The notes under the pieces: model-generated
The model's database searches: none
What the model was told of the DNA's origin: nothing
Seen by the model: only the letters and a program-made list of their open reading frames with translations
Shown: positions 47,309 through 58,709 of the stretch, piece by piece
How positions within the stretch are numbered: position 1 is the first letter of the stretch
Layout: every line of letters begins with the position of its first letter
Made by a program: the position numbers and the translations under genes
NCBI GenBank assembly: GCA_003339415.1
Contig: PDHQ01000077.1
Coordinates: 81,565-145,564 of the forward strand
Origin: Ophiocordyceps camponoti-saundersi (nom. inval.)
Taxonomy: Eukaryota > Ascomycota > Sordariomycetes > Hypocreales > Ophiocordycipitaceae
Reading direction: 5' to 3'
Length of the DNA: 64,000 nucleotides

Positions 47309-48868
47309 GACGTATTCGAAGAATTCTGTAACAGACGTCCCTAATTCTATGCTTAGGTACTAGTTTATCTAGGTATACCTTATATACTCGAATATCCGCT
47401 AGTAAGACGACCTCCTAAGTTCTGCAAATACTTACTTAACTTACTCGCTATTATAATATTAGATTATTCTATTAGTTTAGCTATTTTAGTTATCGTCTCC
47501 TATTACTTAGCTATTACTCTCTATAAATCTATCTTTACGGCTAGCACTCCGTCGATATCTCTCTTAATCTTTTTAGATACTATATCGCGTAAGTTATATA
47601 TAGTAAGTTAAATATTAAACTATATTAGGCTTACCGTCGCTATCGATAATTTCTACTTATTATTAACGTAAAGGCGCTTAATAATAGCCTACTTATATTA
47701 TTTATCTTTCTTAGCGTTTTTAGTTATCTAATTTAAAAAGTTAGTAAGTAGAATTTATTAAGTTTCTAATTTTACTTAGCTATAAAAAGCCTCCGCTTAT
47801 TTCGCGTAATTAGCTAGTAATTCTCCCTTTTTATAATTAAACTTATACGCCTCTATAATAAGGGTACTTTTTATAACTAAGTCTACCTCCTTAAACTTAT
47901 TTATAAATAAAATTATTAACTTAAACTAAGTACGATCTTCGTTATCTAACTTATTATACTAGTTAGTAGCCTTATTACGAAAACCCGAAAAGAAGATCTC
48001 CCTAATAATAATATTATACGTCTCTCCTTAAATACCTAATAGTACTATATTAGTATTATATTAATTAAGGTACCTTTTAGCTAAGATATTTTTCGGGTAT
48101 TTAGTAAATAGCTTAAGCCTTAATAGTAAAGTTAACACTATTATAACGTAACGCCTATACTTAGGTTTAGTAATACTCCCTTATATTAGTATAAGATATA
48201 TAATTATTAGACTAATCTAATCCGCTAAGGGAAAGGGATAAAGTAAATAATATAGTAAACTTTCTAATAAACTAAGCAAACCTTATAATAAACCTATATT
48301 TATATTTAATATTATTTTCTAATTTTTTACCTTAGGGCACTCCTTAAGTACGCTTTAATAACTTACTTTTACTTATAATACTTATAATTACTAAATATTT
48401 AGCGGAACTAAGTTTTCTTTTATTAAGTATATCCGTTTCTTCGAATTAAAAGACTTTTAGCGTTAATCTATCTAGGAAGATTATACGCCCCTAATCCTTT
48501 TTACTTACTTATCTTAATATTCTTCTTATCTTAACTACCTTTAGCGATAATAAAGAAGGAAAAAAAAAGGGAAGATTATCCGCACTTACGGGGTTTTCTT
48601 ATATTTTCTTATCCTCTTTCCCCCTTATTTTCGCTTATATAGTCCTTCTTACTTTACTTTACTATAAGGCCGTTCTTCTAATAATAATAGGTAGCTATAG
48701 CTAGACTTATTTTAGGTTACTCCCGCTTAACCTAATTAGAACTCGCTTTACTTCCTAATTTAGCAATCTACCGAAATCCTTAAATACTTAGCTATTATTA
48801 TTAAATAATACCGTCGTATTAATTCTATAGCTTATATAGTAACGCGCTAAATCCTAGTCTTATTACTA
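47309..48868 (-). pseudogene. Family A gag-side region retained in A2
   Basis: It is collinear with A1 23204-24766 and ends at the 5' LTR. The minus frame retains the capsid-like helical region at about 47560-48010 and a basic N-terminal region towards the LTR. The first about 35 bp next to the deletion junction keep several CA/TG dinucleotides (gaattctgtaacagacgtccc). Stops from Gln and Trp codons occur elsewhere. Confidence 0.65.
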
Positions 48869-49066
48869 TAAAATCCCTCGATCGGTCTTAAATTATAAGA
48901 TTAGATTAGATCGTATAGTATTATGCGTTAGGGTAGTAGTAGTCGTGATCCCTTTTTTATTAGTCTAATAGTAAGTCTAATAATAATAATAATTCCTCTA
49001 AGTTCTTCCCCTTTTTCCTCCTATTCCTTGTCCTCTAATGCCTTGTCCTCTAATACCCCTCTAACA
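48869..49066 (-). repeat. 5' LTR of gypsy A2 (198 bp)
   Basis: It keeps more original dinucleotides than its partner: attatgcg near 48922, ttccttgtcc and aatgccttgtcc near 49026-49046, and the terminal ctaaca. It therefore shows best the pre-RIP LTR (ends TA…CA here, from TG…CA). Confidence 0.88.
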
Positions 49067-49070
49067 CCCT

Positions 49071-51330
49071 TTTTAAGTAATATAGTTAATTTTAAAAGAA
49101 ATAGTATAAACTTTAAGTATTACTAAGGTAGCTTTTTCTAAGATTAAGAAGCTTAGATTTTTTACTATTTTAATTGAATAAATCTAGGATATATATTATA
49201 AGTAAAAAGGGCGATAGTAGCTTAAAGGGATATCCTAGCCGAAGTTTAAGGAAATTACCCTTTTTACTATATTATTATCCCTAAAACTTAATAAAAAAAG
49301 CGTTTAAATATAAATACCTAGCCTTTACTATATTTTAATATTAAGCCTAAGGTATTATTAGCCTTAAAGTTAATATATATATTAATAGCTTATTAAATAA
49401 GCGTAAGATAAGCTTAAAATAGTTTAGACTAAAAGTTAAGGCGCCCCTTATCTTTAAGATCTTATTAAAAGATTAAGCTATTTAAACTTAGAATAGCTAT
49501 AAGGACTTTATAATTAATTAATTAATAAAGCTATTAGTAATCTTTATACTATTAAGGTAAATAAACTAAGTATTTAAAAATCTAAGTAATTTAATTTCTT
49601 AAAAGATAAATATAACTTTAAACTAAAAAGCTAATAAAATTATAAAAAGCTTATAATTAAACTAGAAATAAGAATAATAATACTTAGAGGCTTATACCTT
49701 AAAATCCTTATCCCTTATTACCGAATTTTAAAGGAATTCTAAGTTATTACGCTTAAAATCTTAATTAGTAACTTTATATAAAAGGACTATATTACTATAT
49801 TATACTTAAGCGCTATAAGGATTAAAAGATAGCTTTAGGAAAATTAGAAAGAATAGTAAGGGCCTAATATCGATAACTTTAACTAAGGCGAAGAGCTAAA
49901 GATAAAGAGACTTATAATAAGGAGGAGAATAAAAAGGAAAATAATAAAGCTCTTCTTAAGGATAAACTTATAAATAACTAAGCTATAAATTAAATAGTTT
50001 TATTATATAATCTTTTATTTTTACTTAGATTTAATAACTTAGCTATTTTAGAAAGTTTTAAAATAATAGCGGAAATTTTAGATAAGATAAGAATTAAAAC
50101 TAAAGTAATTAAAGAGCTTATTAATATTATAAAAAAGGAGAAACTTAATAAGGTGAAGAAAATAGCTTTTTCGAAATTAATAAGTAAGCTATAGCTTAAG
50201 AATAAAAGCTTAACCTTATTATAATTAGCCCTTACCTTATAATATAATTTAAGAAAGTTAGTAAGTAAGAAGCTAAATTATTTAGTTAGAAGCTTACTAG
50301 TATAAAGGGAAACCCTTAAAAAAATATAAGAAAAAAATATAGAAATTTCGAAACTAATAAAGTTTACTTTTTATAATCTAGCTAAAAACCTAAGGGTTTA
50401 ACCTAGCGAAAGTCTTATTATAGCTAATATAGGAAAGGAACTAGTTAATCCTAATCTTTTTAATTTTAAAGTTAGAAGAGTAATTCCTTATAAGAATTAT
50501 ATAAATTAAAAAGATAATTATAGCTTAATATACTAGGGGAAGTATTTCGCGCTCGATTCTATAAGATTAATTATAGCATATATTAGGAAAGCGCTAGTTA
50601 GAGATTAGCTTAAAATATTAAAGATAATTTTAATAGTTTTAGAAATTAATATATTTATTAACTTATAGCCTTTAAGGCCTATATACTCTAATATATAAGC
50701 GAAGATTAACTAAGCTATTAATAAGTATTTAATTATATAAAAATAAGCTTAAAAGAAAAAGTCTTTAAATAATATATTATTAGTAGGAAAGCAGCGTAAA
50801 CGCTAAAGTCGCTATATTTAGGGGCTTAAACTTAAAAAGGAGTAATTAGAGTTTCCTTATTATTTCTCTTTACTTATAATCCTTTCCGCCTTTATATTAC
50901 CGCGCTTATACGCGTTTTATTTAAGTTACGAGAAAAGGTTAGTTATTTCTAAGAAAAAAGAGTTAATTACTTATTATTATAATATACGCTTAAAAAGGAG
51001 TTTAGTAGCGGTAAAAGATATATCTTAAGAAAAATAACGCTAAATTAAGATAGTAAGTTATTAGGGGCTTATATAAGCTATAATTAAATAATCTCTTAAG
51101 TCCTTTTAGTTTTTAAATATTTTAACGCTTTAGAACTAAAAGGTAATAATAATAAGATAAGGGCTATCGCTAAGTATATAATATAGTTTAGTTTCCTTAT
51201 AAAAAGGAAGAAATTAAGTAAAAATTAGCCTTTAAGCTTATCTTTATAGCTATTATATAACCTTTTACGAAAACGGGATAGGACCCGTTACTTAACCTTT
51301 CGCTCTTTATTATATATTTATTACCGAGAA
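49071..51330. other. Host E, right part; unclassified degenerate coding
   Basis: This is 2.2 kb after A2. A plus frame is Lys/Leu/Ile-rich with mostly RIP-type stops, and at about 50830-51010 reads coherently (L-E-F-P-Y-Y-F-S-L-L-I-I-L, then Y-L-S-Y-E-K-R-L-V-I-S-K-K-K-E). At about 49380-49600 a second coherent stretch occurs. I do not recognise the family: no RT, integrase or DDE motif, no tyrosine-recombinase signature. With 44062-44921 and 28011-29518 it may be one element of more than 4.5 kb downstream of the D integrase, or an unrelated multicopy host gene. Confidence 0.4.
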
Positions 51331-51539
51331 GAAGTTAATAGCGCCCGCGGCGGCTTCGGCCGGGGCCTAAAGGGTAGGCGACGCGCTTATAGTTATAGAT
51401 AGGGGTACGCGGGGACTAGGATAGTCCTTATAGCACCCCTAATCCGGCTAAGGATAATATAATAATAGCGTCGGAATAGGAGGAGAAGCGGAGCAGGTAC
51501 GGAACCTTTATAATAGCGATATAAAGGAAGCCTATAATA

Positions 51540-52780
51540 AACTAGCCGCGGTAGTGCTTACCGCGGCGTTTTTTAACGCCTAAAATATTATAGTAGCTTT
51601 TAAAGCTAAACTCCGTAAGAAATTCGTAACCCCCTTAAATTAAAATATTACCTAACTTTTACCTAAGATTACTAAGTTAATCGAGAAAATAGTTACTTAA
51701 GCTATATAGAAAGTACTCTTATAAACTATCGGCCCCGATATTAGTCTAACTTAGCTATTATAAGCTTCCGTAGCTATTACTAGCAATATAGTAGTTAAAC
51801 CTATCTCTAGTCGCTTTAATAGAGAAGTTACTATATCTATAAAAAATATTATAATTAATATAGATACCTTATAGCTAACCTTATAAGAGATTATACGGGC
51901 CGCGAATACGGCTTTAAAATACGAGGCTATATTAGCTACGAGATAACTTTTTAGTAAAGATATAGTAGTTATATTCTATCCGGAATATAAGAAATAAGTA
52001 AGCTTAGTTAAGTAAATCCCTATTATCTTCGGTAAGGGGGCGGTCCGTAGCTAGAAAACCTTCTTTATTATAGCGAAAAGAGTATAAGTAAGGGCCGCTT
52101 ATAGCGACTAAAATATACTTTTATAGTAAATTAAGAAATATAATAAAATTAATATCGCTTAAGTTTAAATACTCCGGCCCCGTAGCGAGGGAGCTACGTA
52201 TACTTATATTATCTTAGGAATTACTAATATAACGGACGCTAATAAACTTATATAAAATAGCTTAGTTATAAATATAGAAATCTCTTATATAGAAGTTTAT
52301 AATAATATAATACGACCCCGATAATATTATTAATATTACTAATATAAGTATATAGCGAAATACTACCGAAAATAGCTATATTATAGAATATACGTAGCTA
52401 TAGCGTACTTAGAAAAGGAGAGCGTATATTTAGCCCTCGCCGAGACTAATATTAAGAACTATATCCTTTATAAAGGGAACTACGCCTTATAGTTCTAAAA
52501 CTACTTTACCGTAAAGGTATACTAAGACTAAATATATAATAACTATATATACTAACCTTATAAGTTTTAGGATTACTCTTAGCTAACTTAATCCTAAACT
52601 AATAATAGCTTTACTAAAGTTTAGTCTTAGAAATAATCGCGCGCGGCCCTTATATAATCGTAAACTATACTCCGCTTTAATATAAATAATAAGCCCGCTT
52701 TAGCACCGAAAAAGGGCCGAGGCGGGAGCGGCGCTACCCTCGGATCCCGTAGCGGATAAGGTAGCGGCAAAGCTTAGGGA
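51540..52780 (+). pseudogene. LINE F ORF1 (gag-like) pseudogene
   Basis: The plus frame starts in the 51.5-kb region with Ala/Leu-rich sequence and continues through R-E-V-T-I-S-I-K-N and A-A-N-T-A-L-K-Y-E-A-I-L-A, then a D-I-V-V-I-F-Y-P segment. At about 52310-52372 it has a knuckle with C-x2-C-x4-H-x4-C spacing now reading Y/stop positions (R-stop-Y-Y-stop-Y-Y-stop-Y-K-Y-I-A-K-Y-Y). The C-terminal tail at about 52695-52770 is basic and Gly-rich (P-K-K-G-R-G-G-S-G). This matches ORF1 of Tad1 LINEs, an RNA-binding chaperone. Stops are mostly former Gln codons. Confidence 0.75.
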
Positions 52781-52859
52781 ACCTATCCTCCCTCTCTTAC
52801 CCCTTCCCCCTTTATTATACCCTCCTCCGCCCCCTCCCTTACCCCTTTTTCCGCCCCCT

Positions 52860-55800
52860 CCTTTACCCTAATATAATCGTAAACCTTTACCTCCCCTACT
52901 CCTAATAAAAATTAAAACCCTTTTTTAAAATATATAAAAGCGTAATTACCTTATCTATATTATACTCCGTAGCCTTATTAGCTATAATCTTATTTATTTA
53001 TAGGAATTATAATATAACTAATTTAAACGCCCTCCGCTTCTTAATATCTTACTATATAAACTTATAAACTTTAATAATTAAGTAATTCTCTATATTTATA
53101 AATAACTAAACCCCTCCCTTTAAATACTTCTTACTATACCCGATATAGCTTCTATCTTTTTCTATATTATACTTTTATTACGAATTATATTTATTTATTT
53201 ACCCTTATTAGTAATTTAGTCTAGCCCCTTTTTATAGCGCGACCTTCTCTACCTTAACCTAACCTTAATAGCTACCTTTTTATATAACGATTTTAACCTC
53301 TATTACCTTTTATAGGACTACTATAAAAGGTCCTCCCCTAAAATAGCTAACTTCCTCGATCTCGCGACTAGCCTCTATCTCGGACTTATTACGCTTCTAG
53401 GTAAAGTTACCTAGGAAATATATAATAAATAAACTAATATTATTAACTTAGCTTAGGCTATGCTAAACTACCGGGCGATATATTAAGGAAACGACCTTAA
53501 TTTTATCGGCTTCGACTATATTCCGTAAGTTATCTACGTAAATACTAACCTCCGCCCTAATATTATATTAACTAAAATCTAGCGCTCTTTTTACTTAGAT
53601 ATATTTATAGCTAAGGTATAAAACTAACTTAAGCTTAAATTATACCGCACCTTTATACCCGAAAACTTAAAAAAAGTAATTACCTTATTATATAAATAGC
53701 TAGAAATAATAGTAAAGATTATAATACTATTATATATTTATATATACCTTATAATATAGAATTAGTAAAATTAGGCGACGGCGGCTATTATAGCGGCTAC
53801 TAAGTAGGCCCGAAAGTATTAAAAAGCTAATTTTACTAACTTTTACTAATAAGATTATTAGGAAATAATAAAAGTATAAAAGTCCGCGATTAGCGTAGCC
53901 CGCTATAAAGCTTAGCGCGATTTCCTTAATAATATTTTAACGAACTTAGTAATATTTTAGATAATAAAATATTAAGCCTAGCTTCGAAGCTAGGCCCCGC
54001 TAGAGCTTATATATATACCGACGCTATAGAAAAGCCCCGACTTAAACTTAATATCTATATTCTTAAATAAAGCGATTCTACTTAGCTAGTAATTTTTCCT
54101 TACTCTTACTACCTTAGCCCCTCCTCTTACCTTAGATAAACTTTTCCCTCCCTTCTATATTAAATATTCGATTATTACCGATAATATTTATTTTACCTTT
54201 TCCTTAATCGCCTTATAAAAGTCCGCCGGCCTTAATAAGATCTTAGTTAAGTTCTTAAAAAGATACGGACCCCCCCTTATCTAAGTTTTCTAAAAAATCT
54301 TTTAAAGCTATATTAATAATAGCTATTTTCTATTACGATTTAAAGCCTCTAATATTATAGTTATCTATAAAGTAAGTAAATTACTAGCTATATACTATAC
54401 CTTAAGCGGGTATAGGCCGATTTCGCTTCTTAATATAATAAGGAAGGTTTTAGAAATAATTATTATTAGGAAAATAGCGTTTATAGTAGAAGCGGCTAAT
54501 ATCCTCTTAAACGGCTAAATAGGTAATAAGCTATAACGCTTTACTAATACCGTAATCTTTATACTTACTAAAATTATTAAAATTACTTAGGACTAAGGCG
54601 GCACCGCCTCGCTCCTCTTACTAAACCTTACTAAAGCTTTTAACTACGTTTCTTATAATAAGCTAATAGTTATTCTTAATTACCTAAGCTTTCCCGAATA
54701 AGTTACGGCGTTTATTTATTCTTATCTTACCGCTAAAACCTTATAGCTTAAGTTTAACTATAAGCTTAGTAACGCTTTCCCGATTTAGTAAGGGGTCCCT
54801 TAAAAGTCCCTTATATTACTAGTCTTTTTCCTATTATATATATCCTTATTATACTAATATTTAAATTTAGTAACCGGACTATTTATAATAAGCTTCGCCG
54901 ATAATATTAATATACTTAGTATTAGATATAATAAGGCTTAGGTACTCTTTTAACTTAAGCGGGCATAGTAAATTTATAAATAATAGGCCCTTAAGTATAA
55001 AATAACTTTTTAGCCGGCTAAAAGTAAGTTAATATATTTTACGAAAGCTAGGAAAGCGAATATAACCTAGCTCTAGCTCGGTATAGAAATAGTATAGCTT
55101 ATATAAGAGGCGAGACTCTTAGGGGTTTAGCTATACCGTAAACTTTAATAGAAATCTTACTTTTTAAAACTTATTACTAAACTTAAGCGCTAATACTTAG
55201 CTTTTACTAAGATTATTATATTAATATAAGGTTATATCTTATTAAAAGTAAAGGAGGTATATATTAAGGCTATTAAATTAGCGATTATATTTAGTATATT
55301 TTAGTTTACTTTACTTATATAATTAAGGGGGAAATTATATAGCCCTATTATAAAAGCGCTAGCTACGGAATAATTTAAATATTTAAAAGTTATTACTAAA
55401 GCTTATAAGGCTACCCTTTTTTACTATATTAAAATAAAAGCTTTCGTCCCCCCCCTTAACTTATACCTTACTTACTAGATAGCTTATACTTACTATTACT
55501 TTTAATATATAAATATAATAAACCTTATCCGTACCGCGGTAAAAAAGGCCGCTAGGTAAGTTAGATATAGGCGTAAAAGGCGCCCTTATTAATAAAAATA
55601 TTAAGTATTATAAAACTTAGAGGAATTTTATAAGATATAGACTAGACCCGAATTAGAGGCTAGATATATATAACGCGATTTTAATATTAAACTTCGAGAA
55701 AAGTAGCTCCTCTAATAATATTCCTAAGAAAGTAAGCTTAAAAAGTATAAGTAATCTTATAGCTACCCTATTAATAAACCGCTATAGCTTAAAGCTAAGA

Positions 55801-56320
55801 CCGCCTTATATATCTATAAGGGACTTCCTAAGTTTATTAATATAATACTTATATAATTTTAAACTAAGTATATTAAACTTAATTCCTTTTTCTAAGCTTA
55901 TAAGGTTTTTAAGGTAGCTTTAAGGCGGTGCCCTTATAATAGCGGGGATAAGATAATACTATATATTTTTCTTAACTATACTTTTACTTATAAAAATAAG
56001 CTACTTCTTAATATTAACTAGCGACTAATATAAGATTAGCGTAACTTTACTAAAGCGCTTAATAATTTTTAATTTATAGCTAAATTTATATGCTAGTTTC
56101 TTTCGCTTAAATAACTATACTAATTTAACTTTATAATATTACTTTATAAAAATAAAATAGATAAGGGAGATAAGGCTTTTAGCCCTATAATAAATATATA
56201 AAGGCTACTTTATAGCGATAACCTTATTATTTATCTTATTAGCTACTTATTTAACTTTAAAGCTAAACTATCTTAACTATATATAAAATATTAACTTAAC
56301 TATATAAAGCGTAAAACTAA
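52860..56320 (+). pseudogene. LINE F ORF2 pseudogene: endonuclease, RT, C-terminal motif
   Basis: The plus frame contains an endonuclease block at about 53287-53400 (N-D-F-N-L-Y-Y-L-L for the usual GDFN-x-HH-x-x-W, then F-L-D-L-A-T-S-L-Y-L) and a T-E-I-Y/I-I-N-L-A segment to about 53800. RT at about 54600-55060 reads L-T-K-A-F-D-Y-V-S, G-V-P-stop-K-S-L (for GVPQGS) and F-A-D-N-I-N-I-L at about 54892-54915 (FADD box with the second Asp lost). A region at about 55370-55560 resembles the post-RT TPxxxL…AY segment of Tad1 elements. A final C-P-Y-N-S-G-D-K…I-F-L-N-Y motif at about 55929-55982 has its last Cys turned to Tyr. No RNase H motif was seen. The enzyme nicks DNA and copies the LINE RNA. 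Confidence 0.82.
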
Positions 56321-56333
56321 CTACGCTTATTAT

Positions 56334-56356
56334 AGCCGCGGCCTCGGCCGCGGCCT
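56334..56356. repeat. GC-rich palindrome at the LINE F 3' boundary
   Basis: The sequence gccgcggcctcggccgcggc is a near-perfect inverted repeat in otherwise AT-rich DNA. A related GC-rich block is found at the LINE F 5' end (about 51341-51366). It marks the change from plus-strand LINE coding to the minus-strand trace on its right, so it may be an element border. It has no CpA, hence it is RIP-resistant. Confidence 0.5.
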
Positions 56357-56359
56357 TAA

Positions 56360-57480
56360 TTTTAATTATAATTACGAGCGTAAATTAAAGCTACCTACTC
56401 CTTTTTTATTACTAGCTTCTCCTTTTTACTAAACGCGGTATAGTTACTAACCGGCGTTATATAGTTTTCGTTACTAGATATATTATTAACCGGACTATTT
56501 TAAATAAAATTAGAGATCTCCTTATAAGGAGGCGGCGCGGTCTTAATATAGGCGCTAGTAATATCCTCCTTAATAGCGGGGGTAATTTTAACGCTTAGGG
56601 TAAGAGTAGTTTTAAGCTCGCTAAGCTTATTAGCTTCTAACTTAAACTTAGACTTAAATTCGATAAATATTAAAGCGGAAGCGGAATTAGTAATAGGAGG
56701 TAGAGTATAAAAGATAAGAGAATAATTAATAAAAGATAGGCTTCCTTATAAGCGCGCGTTATTCTTAGTAGCGTAGCGGATATAGCGTAGCTTCTTAGTT
56801 AACTATTTAAAAAAGTTAATTACTTATATATAAAAGATACGCTATTTTTATATTTAAGCTAATATAATAGCGATAAGTTAGTTAGCGCTAGTTAAATTTT
56901 TAGTTACTTTAATAATAAGGTCCTCCCTAATAGCGGGAGGCTATAAGTTTTAAAGCGGTATATAGCTAGCGGCCGCTTATATAACTTAATTAGCGCGAGT
57001 ATTATTATAACGCGCGATAGCGCGTATCTTTTTAATATACTAAATTATATTTTTCTATTACGCTTATTAATATAGGACTTATTATAAACTTAATATAACC
57101 TTAATATTACTTACTATTTAAGCGTTATAATTAAAGCCCGGCTAGCGAGTAACCTTAACTATAATACGAATAGCTTTAGCTATAATAGGATTATTAATTA
57201 GCTAGCACCTAATATAATTATTCGCGTATTTAATATAAGCTACGCTTAGATAGTTTACCTTAGTTATTAGTAAATACGGATATACGCTAAGGCTAAGTAT
57301 TTATTTCTTTATACTTAATAAAAATCCCTAAAGCTAATAAGCGTATTAATATACCCCGTATAAGATACCGCCTAAGGAAAATTAAGTTTAGTAAGTATTT
57401 TACTCCGGTATAAGTTAGCTACGAACTAGTTACGCGCGCTAAGGATTACTTATATAATTAAAATTATTAAAAAAATAATA
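56360..57480 (-). pseudogene. Minus-strand degenerate coding segment, unassigned
   Basis: This is a coherent minus frame of about 370 codons, with stops almost only at RIP-susceptible codons. Readable parts include I-R-E-D-L-I-I-K-V-T-K-N-L at about 56930-56890, then a basic I-R-Y-A-T-K-N-N-A-R-L stretch (about 56790-56755), and a C-terminal acidic-helical then Pro-rich part K-T-A-P-P-P-Y-K-E at about 56550-56520. The middle resembles ORF1 proteins of fungal LINEs in style, but no knuckle was found. It is convergent with LINE F. It could be the 5' part of another, minus-strand LINE or an unrelated repeat gene. Confidence 0.45.
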
Positions 57481-57539
57481 AAATAATAATAGCCTGCTTA
57501 TATTAGTAAAAGCGACCCCCCCCTTTTTTTATATACCCT

Positions 57540-57990
57540 TAGGCCTTAAGTTACTAATTTATAAAAACCGACTTCCTAATTAGGAAAGCTTCCTAATTAG
57601 GAAAGCTTAAAAAAGAGGTACGTACCTAAGTATATACCGTATATAGAAGAGGTACGTAGCTATATACCTAAGGGTTAAGTAATATATACTTAGAGGCCGG
57701 GGAGGTACGTACTAGCATATATAGGCAGTATATACCGCCGCTACTATTATCTTTTCCTTATCTTATCTATCTTTCCTTATCTTTCCTTACGTTATATAGT
57801 ATTACTATAACCGACGGTTATTTTCTTTATATACGCAAAGCGCTTAGCCTAGCCCCGAGCCGGACGCGGTCCTACTATATAGCGGGGGGTTTTACCTCTT
57901 TTAGGAGGGTTTTTCCTACTTAACTTACTGCCGAGGTTCTAGCAGCTACTTCTATAGCCCCTAAAGTATTATAATAATAATATAGCTATT
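57540..57990. other. RIP-light intergenic island
   Basis: About 450 bp between the minus-strand trace and C4's flank. It keeps gcatatataggcagtatat, ctgccgaggttctagcagc and several ggtacgtac blocks, so CA/TG are less depleted than around it, and it has GC-rich blocks (ccccgagccggacgcggtcc at about 57853). It would suit the 5' UTR/promoter of the minus-strand unit at 56360-57480, but I see no defined promoter motif. It contains a palindromic tandem pair at 57572-57605. Confidence 0.45.
57572..57605. repeat. Palindromic 17-bp tandem pair
   Basis: cttcctaattaggaaag occurs twice without spacer (57572-57588 and 57589-57605). Each unit is itself an inverted repeat (ttcctaattaggaa), so the pair can form a larger cruciform or serve as two adjacent dyad binding sites. 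Nearby, gaggtacgta-type blocks occur at about 57616, 57649 and 57700. Confidence 0.85.
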
Positions 57991-58203
57991 ATAAAAGTTA
58001 TATATTATAAATTAAGTCTTAGAAAGGACTTATAGTAAAAATTTTACTAAATAGAATTATAACTTTATTTTAAACCTTATATTTTTATACCTTAAATTAC
58101 TAATTTAAATACTTATTTTAAGATCCTTAGCTTTTAATTAAATAGTTTATATATTCTTCTCTCTTTCTTCTTTTATTTTTATATAGAAAATTAACTTTCT
58201 ATT
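57991..58203. other. AT-rich spacer before C4
   Basis: About 210 bp of AT-rich sequence with no coding trace or repeat match that I could find. It is the left flank of C4. Confidence 0.5.
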
Positions 58204-58709
58204 TATTAGAATATATATATTGCTAGCTGCTTAGGAATATAATATACGTTAAATACGCGTAGTACGCGTTATAAAGATTACTATCTTTATATAAATAAAG
58301 TAAGAGGTTAGGGATATATATAAAAAGGAGTCGAACTTAAGATAATATTAATCCGAGACTAGCGTAATTTTAATATAACGCGTAATATTAATATAATAAT
58401 AATTTTTAGGTAATAAGGAAAGTAACTAAAATATATATATATAATATATTAATTTTTCTATATATTTTTAATAAGGTAATTATAAATAAAGTTATTAAGA
58501 TTAATTATTTATAACTTAATTAGCTAGAGTATATAAAATAAGAGATAAATTTTTTTTTAGCTATATAATTTAGATAAGTTACTTAAACCTTATTATTAAA
58601 ATTAATATATATATATAAAGTTCCTTATAATACTTAGTTTAACTATTATAATAAAAATAAAATATAATATTAGCCTCTTATTTACCTTAAGAAAGATACC
58701 TAACTAATA
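58204..58709. repeat. LTR of C4 (506 bp)
   Basis: It is the reverse complement of the C LTR, with ttgctagctgcttagg near 58220 still keeping two TG dinucleotides. It is of the C1-type subfamily in its distal half. The partner LTR is missing. Confidence 0.8.

Larger units (their letters stand above)
44922..49066 (-). mobile_element. Gypsy element A2, internally deleted
   Basis: It has 198-bp LTRs (44922-45119 and 48869-49066) and the 4-bp TSD ccct (44918-44921 and 49067-49070). Compared with A1 (minus B1), it lacks the equivalent of about 17018-23203, roughly 6.2 kb: the purine-rich repeat, integrase, RNase H, RT and upstream coding. The junction is at about 47308/47309. What remains is gag-side sequence (47309-48868) and the extra 3' ORF (45545-47308). 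A2 was either transposed as a defective copy with helper enzymes or deleted after insertion. The TSD proves it inserted as a unit with both LTRs. Confidence 0.88.
51330..56340 (+). mobile_element. Tad1-like LINE F
   Basis: The 5' region is GC-rich (gcgcccgcggcggcttcggccgggg, about 51341-51366). ORF1 follows with a nucleocapsid knuckle, then ORF2 with an AP-type endonuclease, LINE RT and a C-terminal Cys-type motif. The order and motifs match the Tad1 clade, common in Pezizomycotina. There is no LTR. I could not locate a TSD or a 3' tail, so both ends are approximate. The right end may be the palindromic gccgcggcc-rich block at about 56334-56356. RIP is heavy in ORF2 and lighter in the 5' region. 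Confidence 0.8.

Noticed and set aside
49071..51330. Starship captain / Crypton-type tyrosine recombinase (DUF3435) in E
   Set aside because: General composition suggested it, but I found no R…HxxR…Y signature, no cargo and no boundary repeats. Left unclassified.
55370..55930. RNase H domain in LINE F
   Set aside because: The segment matches the post-RT connector of Tad1-like elements. I could not find a D-E-D pattern.
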